A model generated the notes under the pieces. It saw nothing but the letters and a program-made list of their open reading frames with translations, did not search any database and was not told the DNA's origin. Positions 39,269 through 47,683 of a DNA stretch of 64,000 nucleotides are shown here, piece by piece. Location: positions 1 through 64,000 of the forward strand of contig NZ_CAMJOS010000012.1 in NCBI RefSeq assembly GCF_946407605.1, given 5' to 3'. The first letter of the stretch is position 1, and the number at the start of each line of letters is the position of its first letter. The position numbers and the translations under genes were made by a program. This DNA comes from an uncultured Prevotella sp. (GTDB lineage: Bacteria; Bacteroidota; Bacteroidia; Bacteroidales; Bacteroidaceae).

Positions 39269-39808
39269 ATGAGTAGAGTAAAAGTACTGGACAAGACGTT
39301 CGAAACGTCGATGCCGGAGGCTCAGATTAAGGCCCGCGTCAGGGAAGTGGCACTACAGATTTCCAAGGATATGGAAGGTAAGAACCCGTTGTTTCTGGCG
39401 GTGCTCAATGGTGCGTTTGTCTTCGCAGCCGACCTGATGCGCGAGATGACCATCCCCTGTGAGATTTCGTTTGTGAAGCTGGCGTCGTATCAGGGCACTA
39501 TGTCGACAGGAAAGATCAAGGAGGTGATGGGTATCAACGAAGACATCAGCGGACGAACAATCATTATCCTTGAGGATATCGTAGAGAGTGGACTTACCAT
39601 TCGTCAGATGATCGACTCGCTGGGCACCCGCAATCCGGCTTCGGTTCATGTCTGCACGCTCTTCTTCAAGCCCGAGAAGCTGAAGGAGAACCTCAAGCTT
39701 GACTATGTGGCCTTCGAGATTCCCAACGACTTTATTCTTGGTTATGGCTTGGACTACGACCAGCAGGGTCGTGGCTTGAAGGACCTGTATACGCTGGTTT
39801 CGGAATGA
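39269..39808 (+). CDS. hpt: Hypoxanthine phosphoribosyltransferase
   Basis: A 179-residue purine-salvage enzyme that makes IMP (and often GMP) from hypoxanthine and PRPP. The type I phosphoribosyltransferase core is clear: LAVLNGAFVFAADLMRE, SFVKLASYQG, and the PRPP loop IIILEDIVESGLTIRQM (about 97-113, canonical form EDIIDTG). The C-terminal VAFEIPNDFILGYGLDYDQQGRGLKDLYTL carries the purine-binding Phe/Ile and Asp residues. Length is typical. First gene of the hpt-adk-obgE run; a repetitive spacer separates it from adk. Confidence 0.95.
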   Translation: MSRVKVLDKTFETSMPEAQIKARVREVALQISKDMEGKNPLFLAVLNGAFVFAADLMREMTIPCEISFVKLASYQGTMSTGKIKEVMGINEDISGRTIIILEDIVESGLTIRQMIDSLGTRNPASVHVCTLFFKPEKLKENLKLDYVAFEIPNDFILGYGLDYDQQGRGLKDLYTLVSE

Positions 39809-39821
39809 CGAATCGTCATAA

Positions 39822-39901
39822 CGGAATGTCGTCATACCGAAATGTCGAAATAACGTAATAACGTAATGTCGAAATAACGTAATGTCGAAATAACTAAATA
39901 A
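39822..39901. repeat. Ten tandem degenerate 8-bp units between hpt and adk
   Basis: The spacer reads as ten 8-mers of form C(G)nAATnn, e.g. CGGAATGT, CGAAATGT, CGAAATAA, CGTAATAA, CGTAATGT, CGAAATAA, CGTAATGT, CGAAATAA, ending CTAAATAA. Units 6-7 and 8-9 form two exact 16-mers. The series also continues back into the hpt stop region (CGGAATGA at 39801). Confidence 0.8.
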
Positions 39902-39910
39902 TAGAAAGAT

Positions 39911-40483
39911 ATGAAGAATATTGTGATTTTCGGTGCCCCCGGTTCTGGTAAGGGCACTCAGAGCGACAAACTGATTGAGAAGTACGGACTGGAGCATATC
40001 TCTACTGGCGACGTGCTGCGTGCAGAAATCAAGAACGGCACTGAGCTGGGCAAGACCGCCAAGCAGTTCATTGACAATGGTCAGTTGATTCCCGACGACC
40101 TGATGGTCAGCATCCTGGCTTCTGTTTACGATTCTTTCGGCCGTGAGCACAAGGGTGTTATCTTCGACGGTTTTCCTCGCACCATTCCACAGGCCGAGGC
40201 CCTGAAGCAGATGCTCAGCGAGCGTGGTGACAAGATTGCCGCCATGATTGAACTCGATGTGCCCGAGGACGAGCTGATGAAGCGCCTCATCCTGCGTGGC
40301 CAGCAGAGCGGACGTGCCGATGACAACGAGGAGACCATCAAGAAGCGCCTCGTGGTCTATCACAACCAGACGGCTCCTCTCATCGAGTGGTATGCCAAGG
40401 AAGGCCTGCACCATCATATCGATGGTCTGGGTGAGCTGGACCGCATCTTTGGTGATATCTGCGCTGTGGTAGATAATATCTAG
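39911..40483 (+). CDS. adk: Adenylate kinase
   Basis: A 190-residue short-form adenylate kinase (ATP + AMP to 2 ADP). The P-loop GAPGSGKGTQSDKL is at residues 7-20, the NMP-binding part has HISTGDVLRAEI (about 29-40), DGFPRTIPQAEAL (about 83-95) follows, and the short LID QQSGRADDNEETI (about 135) lacks the zinc-LID extension. An internal ATG-free frame and start 9 bases after AGAAAG support ATG 39911. obgE follows after 37 bases containing repeated ATCTAG words. Confidence 0.96.
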   Translation: MKNIVIFGAPGSGKGTQSDKLIEKYGLEHISTGDVLRAEIKNGTELGKTAKQFIDNGQLIPDDLMVSILASVYDSFGREHKGVIFDGFPRTIPQAEALKQMLSERGDKIAAMIELDVPEDELMKRLILRGQQSGRADDNEETIKKRLVVYHNQTAPLIEWYAKEGLHHHIDGLGELDRIFGDICAVVDNI

Positions 40484-40520
40484 AGCATCTAGATCATCTA
40501 GGAATTCTAGAAAATAAAAT

Positions 40521-41690
40521 ATGGAAAGTAACTTCGTAGACTACGTTAAGATTATGTGCCGTTCGGGCAAGGGGGGTAGGGGCTCTATGCATCTGCGCCA
40601 CGTGAAGTACAACCCTAACGGCGGACCCGACGGCGGCGATGGCGGTAAGGGTGGCAGCATCATTCTGCGTGGCAACCACAACTATTGGACGTTGCTGCAC
40701 CTGAAGTACGAGCGCCACATCTTTGCAGAGCATGGCGGCAACGGTGGCAAGGACAAATGTCACGGCACCGACGGCAAGGACATCTACATCGATGTGCCCT
40801 GCGGCACCGTGGTCTATAATGCCGAGACGGGCAAGTATGTCTGCGACGTGACCTACGACGGTCAGGAGGTGCTGCTGCTGAAGGGCGGCCGCGGCGGACT
40901 GGGTAATTTCCAGTTCCGCACCGCCACCAACCAGGCTCCGCGCTATGCCCAGCCTGGCGAGCCCATGCAGGAGATGACCATCATCCTCGAGCTGAAGCTG
41001 CTGGCCGATGTGGGTTTGGTGGGCTTCCCTAATGCTGGCAAGTCAACGCTGGTCAGCGCCCTGAGCAATGCCCGTCCGAAGATAGCCAACTATCCCTTCA
41101 CCACGATGGAGCCCTCACTGGGTATTGTGGGCTATAGGGACGGCAAGTCGTTTGTTATGGCCGATATTCCTGGCATCATCGAGGGCGCAGCCGAAGGCAA
41201 GGGCCTTGGCTTGCGTTTCCTGCGACATATTGAGCGCAACTCGCTGTTGCTGTTCATGGTGCCTGGCGATACCGACGACATCAAACACGAATACGAGATT
41301 CTGCTCAACGAACTCAAGCAGTTCAACCCCGAGATGCTTGACAAGCACCGCGTGCTGGCTATCACCAAGTGCGACCTGCTCGACGAGGAGCTCATCGAGA
41401 TGCTTAAGGAGACGTTGCCTCAGGACCTTCCCGTGGTCTTTATCTCAGCTGTGACCGGCTTCGGTCTTGACGAACTGAAGGACGTGCTGTGGCGTGAGCT
41501 CAATGCTGAGAGCAACAAGCTTCAGGCCATCACCAGCGAGGACTCACTGGTGCATCGTGACAAGGACATGACCGTCTTTGCCCAGGAACTGGAGGACGAG
41601 GGCGAGGACGAAGACATTGAGTATATCGATGTGGAGGACGTTGACGACCTCGAAGACTTTGAATACGAAGACGAAGAAGAAAACGAATAA
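40521..41690 (+). CDS. obgE: GTPase ObgE/CgtA
   Basis: A 389-residue ribosome-assembly and stress GTPase. The Gly-rich Obg fold (about 1-158) has [13 protein letters not shown] and [12 protein letters not shown] loops; the GTPase domain (about 160-335) has P-loop [10 protein letters not shown], switch [18 protein letters not shown], NKxD-type TKCDL and SAVTG. The C-terminus is a highly acidic tail (about 355-389, nearly all D/E with few Tyr), as in many Bacteroidota Obg proteins, and there is no OCT domain. Linked to adk, and followed by a TonB receptor 25 bases on. Confidence 0.96.
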   Translation: MESNFVDYVKIMCRSGKGGRGSMHLRHVKYNPNGGPDGGDGGKGGSIILRGNHNYWTLLHLKYERHIFAEHGGNGGKDKCHGTDGKDIYIDVPCGTVVYNAETGKYVCDVTYDGQEVLLLKGGRGGLGNFQFRTATNQAPRYAQPGEPMQEMTIILELKLLADVGLVGFPNAGKSTLVSALSNARPKIANYPFTTMEPSLGIVGYRDGKSFVMADIPGIIEGAAEGKGLGLRFLRHIERNSLLLFMVPGDTDDIKHEYEILLNELKQFNPEMLDKHRVLAITKCDLLDEELIEMLKETLPQDLPVVFISAVTGFGLDELKDVLWRELNAESNKLQAITSEDSLVHRDKDMTVFAQELEDEGEDEDIEYIDVEDVDDLEDFEYEDEEENE

Positions 41691-41715
41691 AATTAAATCT
41701 AATAAAAAAACATCT

Positions 41716-44700
41716 ATGCAGAAGAAACTATTCTTTCTGGTGGCTATGCTGCTGACAATATCATTGTCAGTAGTGGCACAGGTGACTACTTCGAGCATGG
41801 CCGGTAAGGTCTCTGTTCAAGATAGTCGCGAAGAAATTATCGGTGCTACCGTACAAGTGCTGCACGAGCCTTCTGGCACACGCTACACGGCGGTAACCAA
41901 CGTGAACGGACGCTTTGCCATTCAGGGTATGCGAACGGGCGGTCCCTATTCCGTGACGGTGTCCTACATCGGATTCCAGACAAAGACACTGAAGGGCATC
42001 ACCCTGCAGCTGGGCGAGACCTACAACCTCGACGTATGGCTTTCCGAGAATGCCACCGACCTTCAGGAGGTGGTTATCAGCGGCCGTGCCTCGAAGTTTG
42101 CAGGCGAGAAGACTGGTGCCTCGACAAACATCAACCACGAACAGATGATGTCGATGCCTATGATTAGCCGTAGCATCACCGATATTGCCAAGCTGTCGCC
42201 ATATTCCGGCGGTGGCATGAGCTTTGCCGGTGCCAACGGAAAAATGTCGAACTTCACGGTCGATGGTGCTAACTTCAACAATAACTTCGGACTGAGCGAT
42301 GGTCTGCCTGGCGGCGGAAGCCCCATCTCGCTCGACGCTATCGAGGAAGTGCAGGTAGTCATCGCGCCCTTCGATGTCCGTCAGACCAACTTCATTGGCG
42401 GTGGTGTCAACGCCATCACCAAGAGTGGTACTAATACGTTCAAGGGAACGGCCTACACCTATTTCCGCAACGAACACATGCGCGGCAATAAGATTAATGG
42501 TGAGGACCTGGGAACGCGTGCCGAGGACAGGAAGAATGTCTATGGCTTCACGCTGGGTGGCCCAATCATTAAGAACAAGCTGTTCTTCTTTGCCAACTAC
42601 GAATACGAGAAGACTCCTGGTCAGGTCATTAAGTACCGCGCCCGTCAGGACGATGAGGCCGCCAAAGGCATGGTGTCGCGTGTGTTGGCCAGCGATATGC
42701 AGAAGGTGCACAACTATCTGCTGAACAACTACGGCTACGAGACCGGCTCATGGACCGACTTCCCTGGCGATGAGAAGAACGAGAAGCTGTTGGCCCGTAT
42801 CGACTGGAATATCACCGATAATCATCATCTGGCCGTGCGCTATAACTTTACCAAGGATATAAGCTACTCTGGTGCCAGCCGCTCAACAGGTGACTATATC
42901 TACGGTGGCTCGGGCGACTATCGCACTGGCGAGAAAGCCATGATTTTTGCCAACACCATGTATGGCAATGAGCGCTCGGTGAGGTCTATCTCGGTTGACC
43001 TGAACAGCCGCTTCGGACAGAAGGTCAGCAACCAGTTGCTCTATACCTATTCTTATATGAAGGACCCCACGCGTACCTCTGATTCGTCAACGTTCCCCTT
43101 CATCGACATTTCATATCCTTACGATGCAACAGCAACTTCGCCCAGCATCGAGCCTTATATCAGCGCTGGCTATGAATTGTTCTCATGGAAGAACCATGTG
43201 GAGAACAAGGTGCATACCCTGACCGATAACCTCACCCTCTATTTGGGTACCCATAAGCTGACGGCAGGATTCACCTTTGAGCATCAGTTTGCCGACAACT
43301 CATATATCCGCGAGGGTACAGGCCAGTACCGTTTCCGCAATATCGATGAGTTCTTGGCTGGTGCCGCTCCCGAGGCTGTCAACTTTACCTATGGCTTCAA
43401 TGGTAACGATAGTCCCACATCGGGAGTACGTTTCAATCAGTATGGCGTTTATATCCAGGACGAGTGGAACATAGTGCCCAGACTGAAGCTGACTTACGGC
43501 GTGCGTTTCGACGACCTCGTATTCGACGAGCAGGATGTGGCACGCAACACGGCCATCTATGACCTCGACTTCAACGGCTATCATGTCGATACTGGCATCT
43601 GGCCTGACAATCACATTCAGGTGTCTCCCCGTCTGGGCTTCTCTTGGGATGTCTTTGGCGACAAGAGTCTGAAGGTGCGTGGCGGTACAGGTCTCTTCAC
43701 AGGACGTCTGCCCTTGGTGTTCTTCACCAACCAGCCTAGCAATGCCAACATCTTCAAGACCACCTATGCTATTGGTTATAACTACAGAGATAAGAAATAT
43801 GAGGATTCCAATGGCCACGATGAGGCTTGGATTCAGGCTAAGCTCAACGGACTGGCCGGACAGTTCAAGGGTGTCAACGAACTGATGGAATACTTCGAGG
43901 TGCCCACCACCAACGAGAACCATACGGCTGGATCGAAAATTTCGGGTGTTTACAGCAACTTCAAGATGCCGCAGGTGTGGAAGTCTAGCATCGCCGTCGA
44001 CTACCAGCTGCCCGTGTCATTCCCCTTGTCAGTTACTGGTGAGTTCATCTTCAATAAGAGCATCAACGCCGTCTATATGAACAACATCAACATCAAAGAT
44101 GCTGAGAGTGGTAACTGGGAGCGTTTCAATGGTGCTGACAACCGACTCATATATCCTACCGACTATCAGTATTATACCAATAAGGACGTCATCATGCTCG
44201 ACAACACATCGAAGGGTTATGGCTACACGGCTAATATTACCATCAATGCAGAGCCTGTACGCAACCTCAACATGATGTTTGCCTATACTCGTACTGAGAA
44301 TAAAGAGGTGTCAGGTCTGCCCGGTAGCGACCCCGTTTCGGCTTGGAAGGGCGTCATCTCTGTCGATGGTCCTAACCAGACCGACGCACAGCGTTCATAC
44401 TTCGTCACCCCCGACCAGATTACTGCTTCTGTAAGCTATTATCTGCCTATTAAGGTGAAAGGACTCACTTGGGGCACTCACCTCAACGTGTTCTATAAAG
44501 GCTATTCCGCTGGAAGCACCAGCTTCATGTACAACAACGACATGAACGGCGACAAGCTCGCTAACGACCTGATCTACATTCCTGCCAACGACAGCGAAAT
44601 CAAGATTGGTAAGCTGAAGGGCGGTCAGTTCATCGAGGATACAGAGATGCGCGCTGCCTTCTGGAAATTCGTTGACCAGGACGACTATCTGCGTACTCAC

Positions 44701-45057
44701 AAGGGCCAGTATGCCGAGGCCTATGGCGGTCGTGCTCCTTGGGTTCATCGCGTCGATCTCCGTGTGGCCGAGGACTTCTCGTTCCGCGTGGGCAAGACCG
44801 TACAGAAGTTCCAGGCATCTGTCGATATCATCAACTTCGGCAATATGCTCAATTCTGAATGGGGTATTCCCAAGATTAACTCCGTATGCAACAGCGGACG
44901 TATCCTCAACTATGAAGGCAGGGATGCACAGAACAACCCCGTATTCTCAATGTATAAGATGAGCAACGGCAAGTACCCCACCCAAACCTACGATACCAAC
45001 ATGAGCTACGGCAACTGCTGGAGTTTGCAGGTCGGTCTGAAGTACTTCTTCAACTAA
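41716..45057 (+). CDS. TonB-dependent receptor with CarboxypepD_reg domain (Oar-like)
   Basis: A 1113-residue outer-membrane receptor. Signal peptide (1-22, ending SVVAQ), then a carboxypeptidase-regulatory domain (about 27-110: ATVQVLHEPSGTRYTAVTN, NGRFAIQGM), a plug (about 120-240: DLQEVVISGRA, ISLDAIEEVQVVIAPFDVRQ) and a long barrel ending in GLKYFFN. The FVDGANFNNNFG-type plug and the lack of a SusD gene next door argue for an Oar-like rather than SusC-type receptor. Start at ATG 41716. The substrate is unknown. A strong terminator follows at 45078. Confidence 0.93.
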   Translation: MQKKLFFLVAMLLTISLSVVAQVTTSSMAGKVSVQDSREEIIGATVQVLHEPSGTRYTAVTNVNGRFAIQGMRTGGPYSVTVSYIGFQTKTLKGITLQLGETYNLDVWLSENATDLQEVVISGRASKFAGEKTGASTNINHEQMMSMPMISRSITDIAKLSPYSGGGMSFAGANGKMSNFTVDGANFNNNFGLSDGLPGGGSPISLDAIEEVQVVIAPFDVRQTNFIGGGVNAITKSGTNTFKGTAYTYFRNEHMRGNKINGEDLGTRAEDRKNVYGFTLGGPIIKNKLFFFANYEYEKTPGQVIKYRARQDDEAAKGMVSRVLASDMQKVHNYLLNNYGYETGSWTDFPGDEKNEKLLARIDWNITDNHHLAVRYNFTKDISYSGASRSTGDYIYGGSGDYRTGEKAMIFANTMYGNERSVRSISVDLNSRFGQKVSNQLLYTYSYMKDPTRTSDSSTFPFIDISYPYDATATSPSIEPYISAGYELFSWKNHVENKVHTLTDNLTLYLGTHKLTAGFTFEHQFADNSYIREGTGQYRFRNIDEFLAGAAPEAVNFTYGFNGNDSPTSGVRFNQYGVYIQDEWNIVPRLKLTYGVRFDDLVFDEQDVARNTAIYDLDFNGYHVDTGIWPDNHIQVSPRLGFSWDVFGDKSLKVRGGTGLFTGRLPLVFFTNQPSNANIFKTTYAIGYNYRDKKYEDSNGHDEAWIQAKLNGLAGQFKGVNELMEYFEVPTTNENHTAGSKISGVYSNFKMPQVWKSSIAVDYQLPVSFPLSVTGEFIFNKSINAVYMNNINIKDAESGNWERFNGADNRLIYPTDYQYYTNKDVIMLDNTSKGYGYTANITINAEPVRNLNMMFAYTRTENKEVSGLPGSDPVSAWKGVISVDGPNQTDAQRSYFVTPDQITASVSYYLPIKVKGLTWGTHLNVFYKGYSAGSTSFMYNNDMNGDKLANDLIYIPANDSEIKIGKLKGGQFIEDTEMRAAFWKFVDQDDYLRTHKGQYAEAYGGRAPWVHRVDLRVAEDFSFRVGKTVQKFQASVDIINFGNMLNSEWGIPKINSVCNSGRILNYEGRDAQNNPVFSMYKMSNGKYPTQTYDTNMSYGNCWSLQVGLKYFFN

Positions 45058-45077
45058 TCATCACCCCCTCTCAACAT

Positions 45078-45113
45078 AAAACCACACAAGGCAACCCCTT
45101 GTGTGGTTTTTTT
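45078..45113 (+). terminator. Terminator after the TonB receptor gene
   Basis: AAACCACACAAGG pairs with CCTTGTGTGGTTT around a short CAACC-type loop, followed by a T tract. A strong intrinsic terminator 20 bases after the receptor stop. Confidence 0.92.
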
Positions 45114-45161
45114 ATAAGCAAAGTGAGCTAACTCGAACTCACGGTTTTAATGGTTCAGAGT

Positions 45162-45269
45162 TTACTGAATAAAGGTGCAGTCCTGTACGGCCAGTGTGCC
45201 GATGATGGTGGTAATGATGGTGCCGATGACCTTCGTGTCACTTTGGGGGCGTCCGGAACGTTTCTTTCA
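45162..45269 (-). pseudogene. Remnant of a smalltalk-like short hydrophobic peptide
   Basis: On the minus strand, after TGA at 45269, codons read KKRSGRPQSDTK then VIGTIITTIIGTLAVQDC and TFIQ stop. The hydrophobic part resembles the end of the roughly 30-residue Bacteroidales smalltalk family (VISILTAIATTLGVTSC-like), but the expected MKK start is TGA-AAG-AAA, so it has no start codon. The 45113-45423 spacer otherwise holds no gene: it has repeated CGGAACGG words and a palindrome at 45393. Confidence 0.4.
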
Positions 45270-45392
45270 CCCGATGGAACGTCACTTTGCGGTCGTAGAT
45301 GCGATACTTTACCCCCCTAAAGTATCATCGGAACGGGTCGCAGATGACGTCGGAACGGATGGAAACAAACATCGGAACGGGTCGTAGGTGAC

Positions 45393-45412
45393 TAGTCCGT
45401 CGAGACGGACTA
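45393..45412. repeat. Near-perfect palindrome between remnant and S66 gene
   Basis: TAGTCCGTC (45393-45401) and GACGGACTA (45404-45412) are exact complements around GA. It lies 11 bases after the S66 gene's stop on the minus strand. There is no T run, so it is a weak terminator or a protein site. Confidence 0.5.
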
Positions 45413-45423
45413 ATTTCTTGCTA

Positions 45424-46371
45424 TTAATAATGTAGCATTACTCCATCGCTTTCCACTTCTAGCGTAGCTTTTGCACCTGTTAGAAGTGGGAAGTTTTTTA
45501 GGTGTGCATGACCTACTGGGAAGTCATAGCATACAGGGATGTTCCAATGCTGTAGGTATTCGTGCAGAATGGCATACATATCGTCGAAACCATTCTCTGG
45601 ATGCTTGTACTTATTGAACTGGCCAACGATAACGGCACGAATATGGGATTGCAAGCCACGAACTTCGATATTGTGCAGCATGCGGTCTACTTTGCTCATA
45701 CCCTCATCTGTATCCTCGATAAACAGGATGATGTCGTCCATCATGATGGGATCGAAATCAGAGCCGGCCAGGTCGTTGAACACGCTCAGATTGCCGCCAA
45801 CGATAGTTCCCTCCGCCTTACCTATTATATTTAGGGGATGAGGAGCTACACGATAGATAGGCAAATCGCCAACAAGCATGCGTCGCAAAGCCTGACTAAC
45901 GGTATCTGTACCCTCGTAAGTCTTCAGCGCATGGCACATAGAACCATGAATGCCCTTTACGCCAGCCCTAGCCTCTGCACAGAGCAAGGCTGTAACATCG
46001 CTGAAGCCAATAATCATCTTAGGATATTGTCTGAGTGTATCGAGCGATAATCGAGCCAACAGATGGGCCGCACCATCACCACCTCTTGAACACATAATAG
46101 CCTTGACTGAGGGCTCGCGTAAGGCCCAAAGCAGATCTGAAAGCCTCTCATCGATAGTGCCTGCAAAACCATGATAATCATTGAGTGCATTAGGTGCTAC
46201 CACGCAATGATAGCCCCACTTCTCAAGCGTGCGGACGCCACCATTTATCGTAGTGGTATCAGTAGCACTCGATGGCGATATAATAGCGATAGTATCGCCA
46301 GAATGCAGAAATTGGGCTGAAAGCGAAAGCATCCAGCAGAGCATCAGCGATATCAAGCAATACTTCTTCAT
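45424..46371 (-). CDS. LD-carboxypeptidase (peptidase family S66), exported
   Basis: A 315-residue protein with signal peptide (1-19, ending LSLSAQ). The S66 fold is visible: SGDTIAIISPSSAT, AIMCSRGGDGAAHLL, nucleophile Ser in IIGFSDVTALL (near 128), Glu-region IVGGNLSVFNDLAGS and the C-terminal His in FPVGHAHLKNFPLLTG (near 290). Such enzymes cut the L-Lys/DAP-D-Ala bond in murein tetrapeptides during recycling; a periplasmic form fits Bacteroidota. Monocistronic, minus strand, with its -7 box 9 bases before ATG. Confidence 0.92.
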   Translation of the reverse strand: MKKYCLISLMLCWMLSLSAQFLHSGDTIAIISPSSATDTTTINGGVRTLEKWGYHCVVAPNALNDYHGFAGTIDERLSDLLWALREPSVKAIMCSRGGDGAAHLLARLSLDTLRQYPKMIIGFSDVTALLCAEARAGVKGIHGSMCHALKTYEGTDTVSQALRRMLVGDLPIYRVAPHPLNIIGKAEGTIVGGNLSVFNDLAGSDFDPIMMDDIILFIEDTDEGMSKVDRMLHNIEVRGLQSHIRAVIVGQFNKYKHPENGFDDMYAILHEYLQHWNIPVCYDFPVGHAHLKNFPLLTGAKATLEVESDGVMLHY

Positions 46372-46379
46372 ATTGTTGG

Positions 46380-46387
46380 CAAAAGTA
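46380..46387 (-). promoter_or_regulatory. Promoter -7 box of the S66 gene
   Basis: TACTTTTG on the minus strand, 8 bases before ATG 46371, giving a very short leader. Confidence 0.5.
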
Positions 46388-46473
46388 GCAAATTATTTTG
46401 GGATAACAATTATTTAAGTCGAAAAAATTGATTCCGTGGGAATAAGTCAATTAATCTTTTTTGCAGGAGTTGC

Positions 46474-46504
46474 TTGCGTACATCGATTTTATTGTGTACC
46501 TTTG
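46474..46504 (+). promoter_or_regulatory. Promoter of the nitroreductase gene
   Basis: TTG (46474-46476), 20 bases, then TACCTTTG (46497-46504): good -33 and -7 boxes. ATG 46531 is 26 bases downstream. Confidence 0.65.
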
Positions 46505-46530
46505 CTGACGTAACATATAAGGATTGTAAT

Positions 46531-47289
46531 ATGAAGAACTTAATGACCAGGCGTAGCATTCGCCAATACAGTGATAAAGAAGTGAGTCCAGAACTCCTAA
46601 ACCGCCTCATGACTGAGGCCAGCAGAACCCAAACAATGGGTAATCTCCAACTGTATAGCGTAGTAGTGACACGTTCGGCAGAGATGAAGGCAAAGCTGGC
46701 ACCAGCACACTTCAACCAGCCAATGGTGACGCAGGCTCCAGTGGTGCTGACCATTTGTGCAGACTTCAACCGCACGTCGACGTGGGCACGATGCAGGAAT
46801 GCAGAGCCGGGTTACGACAATTTCCTGTCGTTCTTCAATGCGGCAACAGATGCGCTGTTGTACACACAGACATTGTGTAACCTGATGGACGAAGAAGGAT
46901 TGGGCTATTGCTACTTAGGGACGACAGTGTATCAACCACAGGCTATCATCGACCTGTTGAAATTGCCGAAACTGACGTTCCCCGTAGCAACGCTGACCGT
47001 AGGATGGCCTGACGAAGAACCTCCCCTGTCTGACCGCCTGCCGATGGAGAGTTTTGTACACGACGAAACCTACAATGACTATCTGGCAATGGACATTGAC
47101 AAGTACTACGAAGCCAAAGAGCACCTCCCGGAGAACTTGGAGTTTATGCGTATCAACAACAAAGAGACACTGGCTCAGGTCTTCACCGACATCCGCTATA
47201 CGCGAAAGGATAATGAAGCCATGAGCGAGGGACTCATCTATGCACTCAAACACCAAGGTTTCCTGCTTTGGACGGTCAGAGGATTTTAA
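46531..47289 (+). CDS. Nitroreductase family protein
   Basis: A 252-residue FMN-dependent oxidoreductase of the NfsA/FRP-like branch. The N-terminus has the FMN phosphate contact TRRSIRQYSDKEV (about 6-18), then the SRTQTMGNLQLYSVVVTR core and DALLYTQTLCNLMDEEGLGYCYLG (about 110-133), with the PVATLTVGWPDEEP motif near 160 that binds the flavin. A variable C-terminus (about 190-252) follows. I start at ATG 46531, after the promoter, not 46474, which overlaps the -33 box. Substrate unknown. The convergent neighbour is 394 bases away. Confidence 0.92.
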   Translation: MKNLMTRRSIRQYSDKEVSPELLNRLMTEASRTQTMGNLQLYSVVVTRSAEMKAKLAPAHFNQPMVTQAPVVLTICADFNRTSTWARCRNAEPGYDNFLSFFNAATDALLYTQTLCNLMDEEGLGYCYLGTTVYQPQAIIDLLKLPKLTFPVATLTVGWPDEEPPLSDRLPMESFVHDETYNDYLAMDIDKYYEAKEHLPENLEFMRINNKETLAQVFTDIRYTRKDNEAMSEGLIYALKHQGFLLWTVRGF

Positions 47290-47317
47290 TCTTCCGACTC
47301 AATGGTTTTACAGCTCC

Positions 47318-47441
47318 TAGCCATACTCTAAGCATACTCTAGCCATACTCTAGCCATACTCTAGGTTGCTTCTAGGCATACTCTAGGCATACTCATTCAG
47401 TATGGGTAGAGTATAGGTAGAGTATGGCTACACTATGGGAA
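47318..47441. repeat. Array of 11-bp units: seven direct copies then inverted copies
   Basis: Seven contiguous 11-mers run 47318-47394: TAGCCATACTC, TAAGCATACTC, TAGCCATACTC, TAGCCATACTC, TAGGTTGCTTC, TAGGCATACTC, TAGGCATACTC. After 3 bases come inverted units at 47398, 47409 and 47420 (the last, GAGTATGGCTA, is the exact complement of TAGCCATACTC) and a weak fourth at 47431. The whole can fold into a long hairpin. Confidence 0.85.
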
Positions 47442-47548
47442 GTACGACTGATGTCCGATAATCATATTTACCCTCACATATGTCACACTCAGAATGCTCT
47501 GCATGGTTTTTCCATGAATAACCCTTATCGAGAGAACGAAATTGCGGG

Positions 47549-47601
47549 TACGTGTACAAACACTTTTTTCTACGCGTACAAACAAAATTACCTACGTGTA
47601 C
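47549..47601. repeat. Three TACGYGTAC sites at exact 22-bp spacing
   Basis: TACGTGTAC (47549-47557), TACGCGTAC (47571-47579) and TACGTGTAC (47593-47601) lie exactly 22 bases, two helical turns, apart; the first two continue AAAC. The rest of the 47290-47683 spacer shows no gene that I can support. Confidence 0.75.
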
Positions 47602-47683
47602 TAGCATCCATATCGGTTCTCCAGTAGAAACGCATCGTTTTTTAGACGCTTAACGAGATTTAATCAAAATCCTGTCCCTTTGA

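Noticed and set aside
47318..47441. CRISPR array
   Set aside because: Units are contiguous 11-mers without spacers, with inversion, and no cas genes are nearby.
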